A DNA stretch of 64,000 nucleotides, taken from NCBI GenBank assembly GCA_947650285.1, contig CANTFL010000917.1:1-64000 (forward strand), in the 5' to 3' direction. The stretch's first letter is position 1. Each line of letters begins with the position of its first letter. A program made the position numbers and the translations under genes. The notes under the pieces are model-generated. The model had not been told where the DNA came from and did not search any database. It saw only the letters and a list, made by a program, of their open reading frames with translations. Below are positions 36,976-50,900 of the stretch, one piece after another. The DNA is from Hyaloperonospora brassicae. Lineage: Eukaryota > Oomycota > Peronosporomycetes > Peronosporales > Peronosporaceae.

Positions 36976-39900
36976 GAGAGATGTCATGCTGGGTAAGGTG
37001 AGCTCAGAAAATGCTGGCAGCTCTATTTGCTGGCCTTGTGCTGGCAGATCTCGACCCGTTGTGCATTGGTTAGGCGAGCTTGGGGCCTGTTTCAATGTGA
37101 TTTAAAAGGGGAAACCGCTAAATGAACAATCTAAGTACACAAAAAATCAGAAATTCATGTAGCTCATTACTCGTCGATCTCATAGAATTTGTCTCCATGA
37201 AGGGTATGTGTTATCCATGGAATTAGTGTGTTATCATAAAAATATATACAAGGGCGTACGAGTAAGCTGGTAATTGTGTGCCCTTTACAACGTATGCATC
37301 TGAAGGACAGAGGCATAGGAGTAAGCTTATATAATCATTACCCACTATGGAAATCATACTTACGGTTAAAAATGTGAGAAAAATTTATAAACAGCTGTCA
37401 ACGTTGTTATTGTACCTAAAACTGGCAGCTGTACCGTCAATTTATTGCGTCGTACAAATAAAGCCGATCATGCACTGCTTTTATCACCTTTTGTGTTATG
37501 GGCCGTGAATAGAGTATTTACTTCACGTACTTCGAGCTACAAATCTTAATTATTGTAATTATAATAACCATCGCTGGTGTGTTTATACGCACTTTCCTCG
37601 ATCAATGACCATTCAAGATCATATAATATCGTGCTCGCCATTCGCCGAGCTCATCCAACATGTCTTCCTGTGACACTGTGCAAAAGGTTTACATGCAGAT
37701 AGAAATACTATGATAGAACTGTGAACATTTATCGAACGTGTTCAGTCCCATAGGCGGAGCGTGCTCGACCGTTAAACAACATCAATCGAATATCTTTTTG
37801 CTCTGAATTTAATAATTAATTGAAGATTATTGAGCCGCGTTGTTTCTTACGCTCATTTCGAAGGCATATATATCTTCCCATTTTTGAGGACGCTCTCGAC
37901 ACGAAAAAATGTTGAATATGTCCAGATGTACTGAAATGAAATTTCGCGTGTCGTATATGCACTGTTCAAGCGTATTCATTTATTATATTTTGTGAAACTT
38001 ATGTCAAGACTCTCGACGGTGGGCTATCTACTATCTTGAAATTGCTAGCTGGATACCATAGTAATATTTTGCTTACTTATTGAGTCGAATATGCTTTGGC
38101 TGAATCATTTAAGCAAAATTCGTATCCTATTTTTCAACTGCTTTTTTTAGGCCGGGCGATAATTGTTCATCCCACTTGTTCTAGAGTTTTTATGTGTGTT
38201 GCATCCGGTATATAATTTATGACCCACTCGAGTGCATCATCAGACAAGTAACATTTTTATATTAACTTGAGATCTTTTGGAGCAGAATGTACGTCCTACT
38301 ATCGAATAATTGATTTAATAAGGTCAACATAGTCAAGCCTCAGTAAACAGGTATATTCTACTGCTCACCTAATCTTTGTTCGACAGAGACACTTCTACAT
38401 CTGTGGCGCATAACAAATGCCTCGTATCGTTTCATTTGAGTCAACGTTAAGATGCCGTCGGCGATATTACAACTTCGAATATTTCTGGAGTTGTCATACA
38501 GACACCTTTAAAATTAAATGTCTTTTCATCGATAAAAATAGTTAATCTTCTATGTAAGTTTTTTCCAAAATAATGTATCGCTTCCAGCTGGTGCTTTTGA
38601 TTGCATTCATTGATTTCAACTTGCCTCCGGATTTATAATTTTCCTTCTTTTTTTTCAGCACTTGCCGCCTTCGCACTGTTCTAAAAATTCATAATCGTAT
38701 GCAACCTATCACAGAAAATTTGTTTATTGCGTTTACAGCATTTAAATTTATTCTGAATATTACTAATTCTATGTTTGTTACGCTAATGAAATGGGGCAGT
38801 AGGATAGGTATCGCACTGATATCACGGCCGCGGAGGAGAACTATGTGTTGACTTTGCATCTGCGTGCAAAGGGAGAAACGAGTGCGCGGTCGATGTGGTT
38901 TCACATACTGTAGTGGGTGATTGAGATTCGCACAAATTACACTCTTGATCTCACTATACACTGCGTGCAGATGCTCTTCACTATCACAGAAGTTCTGCAA
39001 GCTGCACGCTGTCTCAGGTGTCTCTTTCCCGCACATCTTCTTCACTGTCTCTCTCCTGCACAGGGTCTCCACCCTTCCCGTCAGGTGCCGTGCCTCGTCT
39101 TCCAACACTATAGGTCGGTGAAAGTTGTAAGTCCACGAGACCGGCATGTGACATTCCTGAAGCGGTTTAAATGGAGAGCATATCGCATAAAAGACTTATT
39201 GCATCTTATCGCCCAATTCAACCGTATGTATTCCTGTCGACATCGAGCTTAGACAGATATTTTTTTGATTTATAAGTGATCAGACTAAAAGTACACTGTG
39301 GAAGTGTCAAAACAATTTTCTATAAAATCATACTTTTTCCTTTTTCAACGCTATATTCATCATCTTTAACATCGTGGTAAGGCTTTTCAGGAAGATATTT
39401 GCTGACTTTGAGCGGGTGCTTCGATAATTATCGAACATTTCTCTTTTATCGACTGTCGAATATTACATGCCATAGTGATCGATCTATATACATTCGTCTT
39501 CACTTTGCTTTCCATATTATTTAATGTTCACCATTCAATAGGGATTTGAACGGTTACCGCGTATGCGCGAAAGTGATTCTGCACCATCACTTCTTTATCT
39601 GCGCTTGGCAATCAGTTGGGGGTCGCTGAAGTAGAGTCAAATGCTCGATCTGCTGGAATATACATCACGCTCTTATTTGTTTGATTGTTACAATAACTAC
39701 CTGACGAGTACATTGAGGTCACGTATCCAATCGGAAATCATTGTCAGCTAAATTATTAGTCTATCCTTTATGAACACAAGCACATCAAATTGGATTAGTA
39801 ATTACAACGCGATGTGAAACTTGCTATAATAAAATGTGGTTTCAGGAATTTGCGTTCCTTCGGGTTCAGTTGATGATTTGGTACAGATACCATTCTCAAA

Positions 39901-41667
39901 CAGTTCTCAACATGTCTGCCTGACCCCTTGAAATTCCACACTTGCAGTTCTTTGACCTCATAGTAACGAGTCAACGCTGAAGCTCCAATTTCTTTAACAG
40001 GTCGCCGCGTAATAATTTATCATATTAAAGAAGATATATCCCCGATCAGATGAGATTCAATGGCTCATCAACTCATCACCACATCATTATACTAAAGGTC
40101 CTGTATATCACGTTGATCGACTCGTCATCATTCAAGAATTACGCGAACACTTAATTTACCGGTTTGTAGCTAGAAGATACTGGTAAGGTGTAGTCAAATA
40201 GGTCTCCGACTTGTACTTGACGAGAAAACTTGTATCGGTGGCATATATTGTGCCCCTTGTGGACCAAATAATCATATTGGTGCTCGATTCGAAACCGCTT
40301 CAAGCTGTTCCTCTCGAGGTTCGACGGCCGGCATTATTCGGTCCCTAAAGCTGCTTGCCGGAATAGTATGCGCATTATATTTAATAAACTTTGCCAACTC
40401 TCAATCTGTCGATTGTTCCTCTTCGTATAAGCCAATGTGATGGCTACTTTTTTTCCTGCACTTCCATGTAATACTGCAAGTATTAAATGATAGATATGAT
40501 TGCAATTAACAATTATCAATTGTCTTAACACAAAAGATCTTGACAATATCCGCCCTTGCAATCTTGACTCGGCGACTTAGACCACGGGTAATCTATACGC
40601 GTCGAATAGCGGAATCGGTGTTTTTCTAATTAGTGACTTCGTGTCGACGAGTATCGACAAGGTCAGCTCCTTTCATTTTAAACGCGTAACATTTAATTTT
40701 TTTGATACATTCTTATAAAACAAATCTATCCGTGCCGTGATACGATCCAAACGCAATAGTGGCGCGAATTCTCCTCGCTCGCGTAAGTAGTCATTGTTCT
40801 ACCTACTGACCTCTCTATGATCAGTATTCATCATCATAGCCTATTTGTGGCTTTTCTTAGTGGTAGCTTTACCCGACACAAAGTTTGAAGTCTTGTCTAC
40901 TCTGTGACGAGCATCGCCGTGTAATTCCTGTAGAACATATTGTTTGTTTCTTGGAATTTACGTTTGCATAACGCTCTTTCAGCCGAAACAATTATTTCCT
41001 TGACATGCCATTGGGGCAAGGTCTTCTATCTACAAGGGTAGTTTTGGTCGTCACGAACTTACTCTTGACGCCCGAACCTGTCAGCTTAGCTTATCCTTTA
41101 TCATCTATTATCTTAATGTGTACTGCGATCATTTAGCTGTAAATGATTAATATTCATACACTTTCATCCAGCCTTTGCAGAGTAGACGTGTGTCTGGTGC
41201 GATTATTGATCGTCTTCCTGCAACTACATTATTTGCAAGTGGTCCCCACGTTCTTATTTTAAGTAATTGATTAAAAGCCTGCACATTGATATTGATCACT
41301 CGGTGTCCAAACCAAGTGCAAGTAGATTCCGATGTATGAGAGGATGTAGTGACTTCGTGAAGGGCTTGTCAAAATTTGAACGCCTTCATATATATTTGGT
41401 TGAAATTTCTAAATACCCAGTAATCTGTTAAAGTCTAAAAGTGATGTTGTGCAAAACATTTTCATTAAATATCCATAATTGACCTCGATGAAACCATCGA
41501 TGATCTGGTTGTCGACGGGCCCGTCTTTCTGAAACCCATTTCCGTGAAGTGATTAAAATTACGCAAAAATGGTTCCTCCTCCTTCCGGCGACTTACTTAA
41601 GTAGAGGATGTCGTTTGTTTTGCTTTATATTATAAATGAACCAACACTAAATTCGCATATTTTAAGG
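36976..41667. other. Long AT-rich interval without a recognised gene
   Basis: Mostly non-coding. A 152-codon minus-strand frame at 38689-39147 lies in a locally GC-richer patch and has no recognised relative. A minus-strand frame at 40334-40561 has a phrase (ILAVLHGSAGKKVAITLAYT) that loosely recalls the region before the RNase H of copia elements; this is weak. Confidence 0.4.
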
Positions 41668-41890
41668 GGTGATTCGCTGGAGTAGTGGTGCAGTAGGCTA
41701 ATCTTTAAGATGATGACTGCCGGTTCAAACCCTTCAATGTGCACAATAATCTCTGAGGAAGACAATCGCAGTATGATATCCACAATATCTGAAAAGGCCT
41801 CCACTACCTCTCAATACCCATGGTTGGAATATACTGGATACAGTGAGTCGTTTGCTTACCCGAATATACCTCACCCAACCAACCTAGATC
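41668..41890 (+). mobile_element. tRNA-derived SINE, complete copy
   Basis: A pol III A box (tggtgcagtagg, 41686-41697) and B box (ggttcaaaccc, 41722-41732) lie 36 bp apart, as in tRNA genes, and no tRNA fold follows. A ~150-bp body follows that recurs at 443-604. Both copies end in accaacctaga. Length of about 220 bp fits a SINE. It has no coding capacity and would depend on a LINE for movement. The tRNA of origin was not determined. Confidence 0.75.
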
Positions 41891-42504
41891 CGCTGACTTT
41901 TCATGACCCAAACTTAATTCTAGTCATAAACAAGATCAATATTAAACTAATATACATTCTTTCCTCCGATAAGTTATGGGTGCGGTGGACGACAATTACC
42001 ATAACTTATTAGAGGTTATAACTTATTGACTATTGTGTACCGTACATAAGGATAATTAATTAATTGAGTGACCAAAAAAAGACCTGGGCACTCGAACCAA
42101 CTCCCCACTTCCCTATAGTACAAGACAAACTCCATTCCTTTGGCTTTCACTGCTGGAACAGAACACAAGACTCAGGCTCCTGGCTAGTTTGCTACTTTCT
42201 TAATGTTATGAGACGCACTCATCGCTTCTTTCGTCTAGGCTATTAATTATTACACAGGGAAAGCCACATATCTACATTATTCTACCGTGTCTTGCCTGTT
42301 GGTGTGATATCTGAGGAGTATAAAATGTAGCAGATCCATCTTATTAATGGACAAAGTCTGTAAATATGCAAACACAAGTTTGAGAACCTAGATTTATTTC
42401 ATACGGCACTGGCGCAATGGGCTACGGTGGAGTTCGGCGTTGTCATAGCGCTGCCATAGGCATCAATCAGCAAGATCTTTCGAAAGCGGTCTACTCTGGA
42501 GAAT

Positions 42505-43953
42505 ATGGATCCAAGCAGCACTAGTGCAAAGCGACAGCGACTGGTTCAACATCCTAAACTGGAAGAAGCTGTGTCTCTTTGGGTCCTGCAACGTTTACAC
42601 CGTGGAGTGACTATCACCGGGACAGCATCTATGCGAAGGCTCATCGTCTTGCTCAATTGATTAGTAATTCTGACGACGCCATCACTTTATCGCTCGGATG
42701 GCTTCATACTGTATAGCAACGTCACATGCTCCGCGCTATCAAAATTACGGTGAAAGCGGCTAGGTGATTGTGGAGGCTGTGAATAAAGCTCTGCCCGGTA
42801 AAGAAGTTCATTGCAGAGTACGCGCTGTGTGACATTTACAACATGGATGAAAACGGTGAAGTTTGGCAGTTCTACTTCTAGTTGAAACCGAGTTTGACAA
42901 AATTAATTTGTCGGACTATACCACAGCATGACACCTGACAGGACTATTGCACAGCCAGATATTCAAGAAAAAAAGACAAGGTGCGTATATTGCAAAATTC
43001 TTGTTGCCATATACTAACACAGGGGTATGCACTGAAATCCTCTGAAGTCGCGGATTACAATTGCGCTCACTGCAAATGCTGATGGCTCTGACATGCTACA
43101 GCCTTTCTTTATCGGGAAAGCCAAAAATTTCCACTGATTTGACAAGAAATCAGGTCAAGGACATGTATTTCTCTATCGCAACAACACGAGGCTTGAATGA
43201 CGGGCGTGTTCTTCCAGAAATAACTTGCGAGTCAAAACAAATCAATGAAGGTCCGTAGCCATTTGAAATAAGAAAGCCTATTATTCTAATATTGTATCGG
43301 TTCAGATCAAAACTAGAAGTATCATTTTATTGGTTGTCAATTCTACGTCGCATATGACGAATGATCTCACGCTAACTAACGTCAAGGTCCTGATGCTTCC
43401 ACCACGTACGATCTCCATACTTCAGCCGATGGATGCTAATGTCATTACAGCGTTCAAGCGGCGGTATCGCCGTTACCATCTGCAGAATGAGATCGACTAA
43501 GATGAGCGTATAGAGGGTTTCAACATTTACAAAGTCAATCAACTCACTGCCATCCGCTGGTCGGTGGATGCGTGGAACGATATTTCAAGCACTACCATTG
43601 ACATCTAATTTATCCACGCGGGGCTTTATATATTACTAAAAATGGTCATTTCAAGTGCAGTGGGGGTGGAAATAAGAAAAGATGGTTCAACGGAGATCGA
43701 GGAGGACGAAATTGAGCTGAAGCCAGAGCTGATAGCACAGCTGAAGAATCTGCGTGTCTAAGATCTTATGAAGATTTCGAAACTTCTCAATCCCATCGAA
43801 GAAGATGAGACTGATCATCCTGAGCTAGCCGACAAGAAGATTATAGAAGAGGTTTCATCGGCAGATGATGGAGCGGAGAACAGCGGAGATGCTGCACCTG
43901 TCGCAGAAGCATTTGACAGAACCGAGAAGATTAATCTCCTTCGTGATTCCTGA
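42505..43953 (+). pseudogene. Pogo/Tigger-like (DDE_1) transposase, decayed
   Basis: The reading starts MDPSSTSAKRQRLVQHPKLE, a CENP-B-like N-terminus, then breaks repeatedly. Recognisable later parts are a degraded YNMDENG (42840-42860), NADGSDMLQPFFIGKAKNFH (about 43076-43135), VKVLMLPPRTISILQPMDAN and FKRRYRRY (43380-43475), KVNQLTAIRWSVDAWNDIS (about 43530-43590), and an acidic C-terminal tail (43670-43953). It is from the same broad family as the element at 35638-36975 but in the opposite orientation. At least five stops or frameshifts make it inactive. The MDEN and PMDAN Asp positions are still visible. TIRs were not located. Confidence 0.85.
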
Positions 43954-46195
43954 TCCCTGCTCGACGTATCTCAGGAAAGTCACCAAGCTGCTCATAAAAT
44001 CCTTCGCAATTTTCAGCTTGTTCTTCGCAACACCCCCACCCAATTACCCTTGACATGTGGTTCAAGTATATTTTCTAGTCTATTTTACGAAACCAAGTGC
44101 TACTTATACAGAGTTATATTGCCCTATTTGATCACAAATAAAATTTATAACTGAGCGGCCATAGAACGAGGTCCGTGGACGCGGGATACGATTCACTACT
44201 AGAGGTTAAAACTTTCGGGGGGAAAGTTAGCGGAGGGAATACTGTACTTCATAATTATATTTTCAGATTACTCTGTCACCGAATGCCCTACGGCGATTTT
44301 ATGAATCTTGTATTGACAAATTTCGAATGGAATGCTAATATGATGATTGCCATGCAAAAATTTGATTACGAAGAATTTACAAGTTGCTCGTTGTATACCA
44401 ATTTTCACAAATTATATAAATCCAATTGTGATCTTCCACATCAATCACGAAAGAGGGCTTATTCACAAAACACTATTCCTAGATATCATATCTTCTTTTC
44501 GGACGTGTTTTTCAAATTGTAATTGCACGATAAGTCAAGCAAAACAGGTAGGAAAATAAATTTTGTAATGGGATTGTAAAGTGCAAAATCGATGAATAAA
44601 CATATTTAAATAGTAGTACAATAATCCAACTATAGATACATGAGGAGGCATTACCAATATGTTCATTGTTTACGACTATACGGTACCGTATTCGCTGGCT
44701 TATATCTACGTGCACCCTATATATGTTCACCTTAATGACACTCATCTTATTGTAGCAAGCGTTCGGCAGGTAATCAGCTCGCGAGTTCGATCCGATCTTT
44801 TTCGCTTCACACCTACCCCCAAATTTAATTCGATAATCATGGGCGACGCTTCAATATTGATGCATCGTTATTGGATTTAGCTTCCGCAACGATATATATA
44901 TACATAATACATATATATGTGGTGTTGTCTTTTTGAAGATGTCGTTGAGGATATTTGATAGACACAGAGCAGGGTGAAAGTGTCCGATACCGTACTTCAA
45001 AGTACAATATTAGATTGACCTTATTGTTAGATTCCTACTATACCATGAGAACTAATCTAATAAAGACTTCAAATGAAGTATGACATGGAGATTACTTGCA
45101 AAGCCGGTAAGTGGAAAGCGCTCTTTATAATTGCGCGTTGGTTACGAATAATATGCTCTACCATGAACTGATATAAATAAAGCGCTAACTCTGCGGGTCA
45201 TACTAAGGACAGTTTAAACTATAAGACGAAAGTTCGACTACAACTTCTAATTTGTGACATAGTAAGTAGATGACGCAGAAGCGCATACACCTCGGACCAA
45301 TGACCTAATGTGCTTCAAAGTCATTTGACTTTAGACATTTGTTACTTCATCTCGACCCTCAACGCCATAGACGTGATCATATTCTTGCACTAATACGTTC
45401 AAGAAGCTCCAATGATGTTTCTGATGTTGCCTACAGCAAACCATTTGATATGATTCAAGTTCGTTTGTAGTAATTTTACAAGATTAAGAGGTTAAATGTG
45501 TCCAATTTAACCAGCTAATATTTTATATAAGTAGTAATGAATGTACTGATAAATTTGACATTTGATCAAATACTTCGATCAATATAAGCCAATAGGCAGG
45601 CATAAGGTGTCGTATGGCATATATTTTTGATGTAAAATACAACAAAATACAACTTTTTGGCATAATGCAGTGATTTGTGAATATCGTTTTATGCATTTCA
45701 AGCTGCGGTTATATAGAGTCTATATATACCACGTACAACAATTCTATGATAAAAAACGAATAGTTTACGGAAGATATGACGAAATTTGCACGCGCGTTTG
45801 CTTCCAGTCGATAGGTACAGATAACGCTTATCGTAATTGCAACCCGTGAGCAGTCGACCAGTCTTTAAATTTGTTCTAATTGATAATCAAGGCTTTTTCC
45901 AAGTCACAAGACGTTATCGTGTACTCGTCGACCGATGCTTGGATCCTCATACTTATTGATATTATTAAAAACTTGAGCTAAGATGCATTCATGTTTGATA
46001 CTTTCAGCATTAGCGACGAACTTATTCTTTGTATTCTTCGTTATATAATCTACGGAATTGTGTATGAATTTGAATGCTTCTTTAATCGTAAAATTATGTA
46101 TAATCACAATTTTATTTATATACGCGAAAAGATTTGAGTTCTGCGCTCGATATTGGTAAAAAACGATTTGTTCGTCATACAATATATAGTTGCTA
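43954..46195. other. AT-rich interval without a recognised gene
   Basis: Contains a frame at 44175-44522 with no ATG start at its head and no recognised product, and a minus-strand frame at 45904-46200 rich in Asn, Lys and Ile typical of AT-rich chance frames. Short simple-sequence TA runs occur near 44893-44930. Confidence 0.4.
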
Positions 46196-47933
46196 GCCAC
46201 GACTAGAGGAACACCCCACTTTAGCTAGAGGCAAAACCCATTTTTGCGACGGACACATCCGCCCGCCTAACATGATAACTACGACTTCACATTTCATAGT
46301 CCAGAAATTTAATCAATTAATAACATAGATACTAACTAATGCTTTTGATCTCCCCGTCTTTTACGGCAAATCCATTCATGCGCGAGATTCGATCAATTAA
46401 TATTTGCCGGAAAAACTGAAACAATTAAAGCCTGCTGGGAGTTCTACTGTCTCGAACACGGTATTCAATCCAATGGTACGATGCTGAGTGACATGGCCAT
46501 CGGTAGTGGCAACGACTCGTTTTCGACGATATTTACCGAGCCAGGAAAGGGCAAACACGTACCGCGTAAAGTAAATGTGGACTGAGAAGCCACAGTCTGT
46601 GAAGAGGTACGTGCGATATGCCACGAGCACAACAAAATCGAGGCCTTGAGTTACTGGTATCGCAACGCCGAGATTAGAGCAAGTTATCGATCAACGGCGA
46701 AGGCGCTTGGCAGAGCGTTAATGTGAAAAAGTTTGTGCAATAACACAACAGGAGTCATGTACGACTCTAGTTTCTCGTTCTTCATAAAAAAGCCTGCGGA
46801 GAATGCGGCGTGCAATTCGGTGGAACCGACGACGTGCAGGAGAGGATCAACTGGTTCTAGTTTGTTTTGTAGGTATAATATGAGACTAACATGTCAATAC
46901 TGAGTCTCATCAACTCTACCATATCCGGGCGTACAAAAATATAAATAATAACAATTACATCATCGCCCAAAAACCATCATATTTTATAGGCCTCATCCCT
47001 GAAGCCTTTGACTAGCAATTCTACCGGGCCTTAGCCGTCCAACTATTCCTTTGTCAGCTACTGGACGGTGTTGTACAGCTTCTTCATGGGTGCCTTCACA
47101 CCATGTGACACTTTCAACTGATTCTAGATGCTTCATGGAGGGACCGTTGCGTCAAACAACCCCCTAAAAGCTGAAACCTGCATGCGAGAGAGATTTTGGT
47201 GGGTTATATGCACGGCAGAATGCGACGAAGAATTGTGGCATTAATTGGCGGTGATACTTTTGAAGGTCCAAGATCCATCCGCTTTCGCATCGCCGCGCCC
47301 CTTAAACGGGCGTCTATTAACCTGATGGAGTCCGTCGCTTCTTTTACAGTCTCTAAGGTTATAAAAGTTTCTGTAGGTCCCTCTGTTATCTCAGTTGTAG
47401 TTGCCTTGTTGAACAACCTGCCTCGTTTTCTATGATCTTGTGACGACGATGTCATACCCTCGGGTAGCCGCAAACCCAACTAAGCTTGTTTTCATTTAGA
47501 TTTTGGAAGGGTCTCTGGTACCAACGAGAGCGGTAGGTGTGGTTCAGAGCTGATTCAGCGACGGTTGTCTCTCTTAGACTTTCTTACGCAATTTAAGATT
47601 CCAGATGGTGCGTCATATAATCCGGTGTTTCCTGTCATAGTAAATGAGCATCAGGGGACGTAGACGCAATTGCGCGGCCAAGACAGGTGCTAAAAACAGG
47701 CTGTTTTTCTTTTGCAGAAAATTGAATTCCTCCCTTAACCTCCCAAAGCCGTAGGCCAAATGATGTAGAAAATCGGTTGAGTGCTTATATATACGATTTT
47801 ACTGTGCTGGAAACGTAAATTATCCTTCAATATACAATGTGTAGTCTTTATTATCATTCAAGGCGAGCCAGTATGCCCGTAGAAAAAATGGAGTGTTCCC
47901 CTAGCAAAAGTGGTATGTGCCGCTAGTCGTGGC
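46196..47933 (+). mobile_element. TIR-bounded unit carrying an alpha-tubulin fragment
   Basis: Its ends are imperfect inverted repeats of about 50 bp: gccacgactag at 46196-46206 matches the complement at 47923-47933, followed on both sides by 'ccactttagctag'-like and 'ggaacactcc'-like blocks. No transposase was recognised inside. A piece of alpha-tubulin is present near the left end. No convincing target duplication was seen, though ttgctag lies close to both ends. It looks like a second gene-capturing non-autonomous transposon, of a different family from the adenylate kinase element. Confidence 0.6.
46400..46612 (+). pseudogene. Alpha-tubulin N-terminal fragment
   Basis: The plus-strand frame reads [13 protein letters not shown], then [20 protein letters not shown], then [14 protein letters not shown], a stop, and EATVCEEVR. 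This follows, residue by residue with substitutions, the alpha-tubulin stretch from the first nucleotide-binding loop region to the EVR motif near residue 80. The next tubulin residues do not follow, so the piece ends there. An in-frame TGA replaces the Leu of the VDL position. Downstream codons to about 46730 stay open but unrelated to tubulin. Recognition is strong because of the run [11 protein letters not shown]. Confidence 0.85.
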
Positions 47934-50900
47934 CTTTTTGCTAGTCGGAATACTTGCTTGCATTTCATGCAAACATTAACAATTGGCGATATAAACGAAA
48001 AAGCAAGCAGGAAAACTTAACGTTCTTGCTGCTTACGATTATATTTAATGCGGAGTTATCCAACGAATTGCGATATTGAAATGCTTGTAACTTTTTTTAG
48101 ATTTGATGATCGATGATTTCTAAACTTGTATCGGTTAATCAAACGTGATGAACATATGGCTGATAAAGGATTGATTAGCACATATGGCTAAATCGCGCTT
48201 CTATACGAAAGGGGGAACGATTTAAAAAAATTAAATGGTGTATTTGGATAATTGTGATGGTTAAGTTAAATTGTATAAAGCTATGATCTATCGAGGAAAT
48301 GTTGCAAATGACTAAGATTCATTTTGTGGTGTTTTCACGTCGCTGATTCCGGAGATACATCAAGTTTGGTATACCAAGACGCCTAAGTTTCGAAAACAAT
48401 TTTCTCAATCTAAAAGTTGTAAGTGAAAGGTGTACAAACTGTTTTTGCGTAGATCGAGAAACGCCGTGATCATCTTTATTATTGCAAGCCATTATCGTGT
48501 TCCGACGACGCTTGGAAATTCATCTTCGAAAAACAGGCTATGATGATAATCAGGAGGGGTTCTGCTGATTGTGTTTCGTCAAATATTTTGTTGGTTTGTA
48601 TTATTAAACATAACATTGCGGACGACGCGCGGCATCTCATTTTGTACTGCGATGTGCCTAATCGCGCATCAGCTGAACTAAAATAATTCTATAATTTAAG
48701 CTCTGCCTATTTGGGATGCCGTAGAAACCCCTTTTTGATATTTTGACCCCTCGCCAAATCCTTTTGCGCGTTTCGCGATTCAAAAAGTTTTGATAAAAGA
48801 AAAAGAGCAGATCTAGGAGATTGAAAAAACATCATTTTAAAATAAGGAAACACATCTAGCTTTCTACTACAGGCCTATAAATTATTTAGTGACAAAAATC
48901 GACTCAGACAATCGATTTTTTTAAGTAGATTGTATCGTTTCAAGCTATGAAGCTCCATGGTGTCCATCTGCTTTACATGTATATCAGTATGAGCTGAACC
49001 CGAAGCCCTTTTATCGAGCCGTGAATACTTCATAATGGCAAATTTCCGTAGGAACCCTTCTCACTCTCCTCAACGATATGTATTATTACTCCTAAGACGG
49101 CAGCGTTGAAGAAGACTAGGACCATGTCACGACTGAGCACGCGGAGAATCTTCGTGCCAAAACAACTGATTGAAGCAGCTTTAAGTTTTGACGCCACTGA
49201 ACGCGTCGCCGTTTTGCACGTCATATAAGATCATAGGTTTCGTTTCAGCGATCAAGACTCCGCGTGATCTACCGTTTGTATCATCAGCATATAAAAACTA
49301 CTATGCATTCTTGGGCCATGCGGTGAGTAACCGATTCTCGTCACCCGGTTGACAGGTTTGGCGTGAATTTATCGAAACCCGTTATGATAAGTATATTTAA
49401 ATTGCGTGAGACGGTACTTTATGTTGATACAATAATGGGACCGCGATCGTTTAAAGAAAATTCGATTTAAAGTGATTCAGCCGCACAAAGAGGGAGATGC
49501 GGGTTAGTGATGGTTAGGCCATTGAACTGAGATAAAATTCAAGAAGTTTTCATAGAAGGTTGTAAGGATTACATACAGGGAGGGCGTATGAGAAGATGGA
49601 AAGGCGGTATATGTTGTGAGTATGGCGATCGGAAGTTTACAGACCCGATCGCGGGGGTCAAAGTCGGAAGAAATTTCGATTGCCGGTTATCAGGCAAAAT
49701 CTATAAAATATTTAATTCAGGCGATCGGGGACTGAATGTGATCTGATAGAGGATGGATGGAGAGAGATTTGAGAATGAAGAAAATGTTAGCACTGACACA
49801 CAAAACTCGAAAAGAAAAAGTAAATTGATGTTGAACAAAATTATGGCAAATCTGAACGAACACAAAGGGAACAATTTACCAAAGATGCGGGTGATCGATC
49901 ATCCAGGATATTTTACGAACGCGGATCGTTATTGGTTACTCCACGGCTCGGCTGAATAATCTAGAGAAAAGGCAGTAGTTGACTTCGGATTCTTTATCGT
50001 TTAGCATCCCAACTCATGGCACCACATCCGTTTTTCTGATGGAGTAGGGGAATGCAAGAAGAAGGGGTCCAACAAGATTATCAAAGTCGCAATTACATTC
50101 GATCATTCCTTAAAGTATAAAGCGGAGAAATTTTTATCTAACGCGGTCCAGAATGCAATCGGCGTTATTGACGCGATACAAAAAATGCGGCTAACTTCGG
50201 ATCTGTCTGACGCTGTTGACTGTAAATATAAAGAACATGGGTCGATTCCACAAAGCCTGTCGATTACCATCCTTAAATGCACGATACGTTATTCTCAACT
50301 ACTTTAATCACCCGGTGACTTAAGAAGAGACCAGCTCGATCAGTCGATCGAGAATTTTCCAAGGTTCTTGGTGGTATTGTGTGGTGATTTGCGCCAATAG
50401 AAACTAACCGGAGGGCCTAGCGATCAGCCAGGAGTGCGGACGACTTCGGAATCTTGTATGCGGGGAACGGGAAGTGCTTCAGTTGTGAATAATTGCTTGT
50501 AAATGAAATCGACTTCCAGCTCAGCGACGCTGGTATAGTTGACTCGACGGGACGACCAGGGATTTACTTAAGAGAATGATCAGGGAACGCGAGACCTATA
50601 CCAGAAGGTCCTCTGATCGCGCGGTACATGAGTGGCTGGCACCGCGGCATATTAGCCGGAAGCCAACTGATCGTTAACTACCGCGCGGTTATCACTAGAC
50701 ATTTTGATTCTCCTAGACAACCCTCTCGATGGCTTGCCCATGAGATCAACCTTGGACACCTTTGAATTGTTGGGAGAATCTATACTAGTCGTAGAAGGGT
50801 ACTGCGAGTTGGATCTGGACTTTCAATGACGATCTTAAATTATAGTGGATAAAGTTTAGTTGGAGTAGCAGCGGACGAAGCACGTCCACGGGAATCAGAT

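Noticed and set aside
38689..39147. 152-codon frame as a candidate secreted effector or env-like gene
   Set aside because: No signal peptide, RxLR-type motif or transmembrane pattern was seen, and the antisense strand is open over the same stretch.
40334..40561. Possible copia RNase H relic on the minus strand
   Set aside because: Only one short phrase is similar; none of the catalytic motifs could be found nearby.
46397..46630. 77-codon minus-strand frame, first read as a piggyBac-like transposase piece
   Set aside because: The opposite strand is a clear alpha-tubulin fragment, which explains the open frame.
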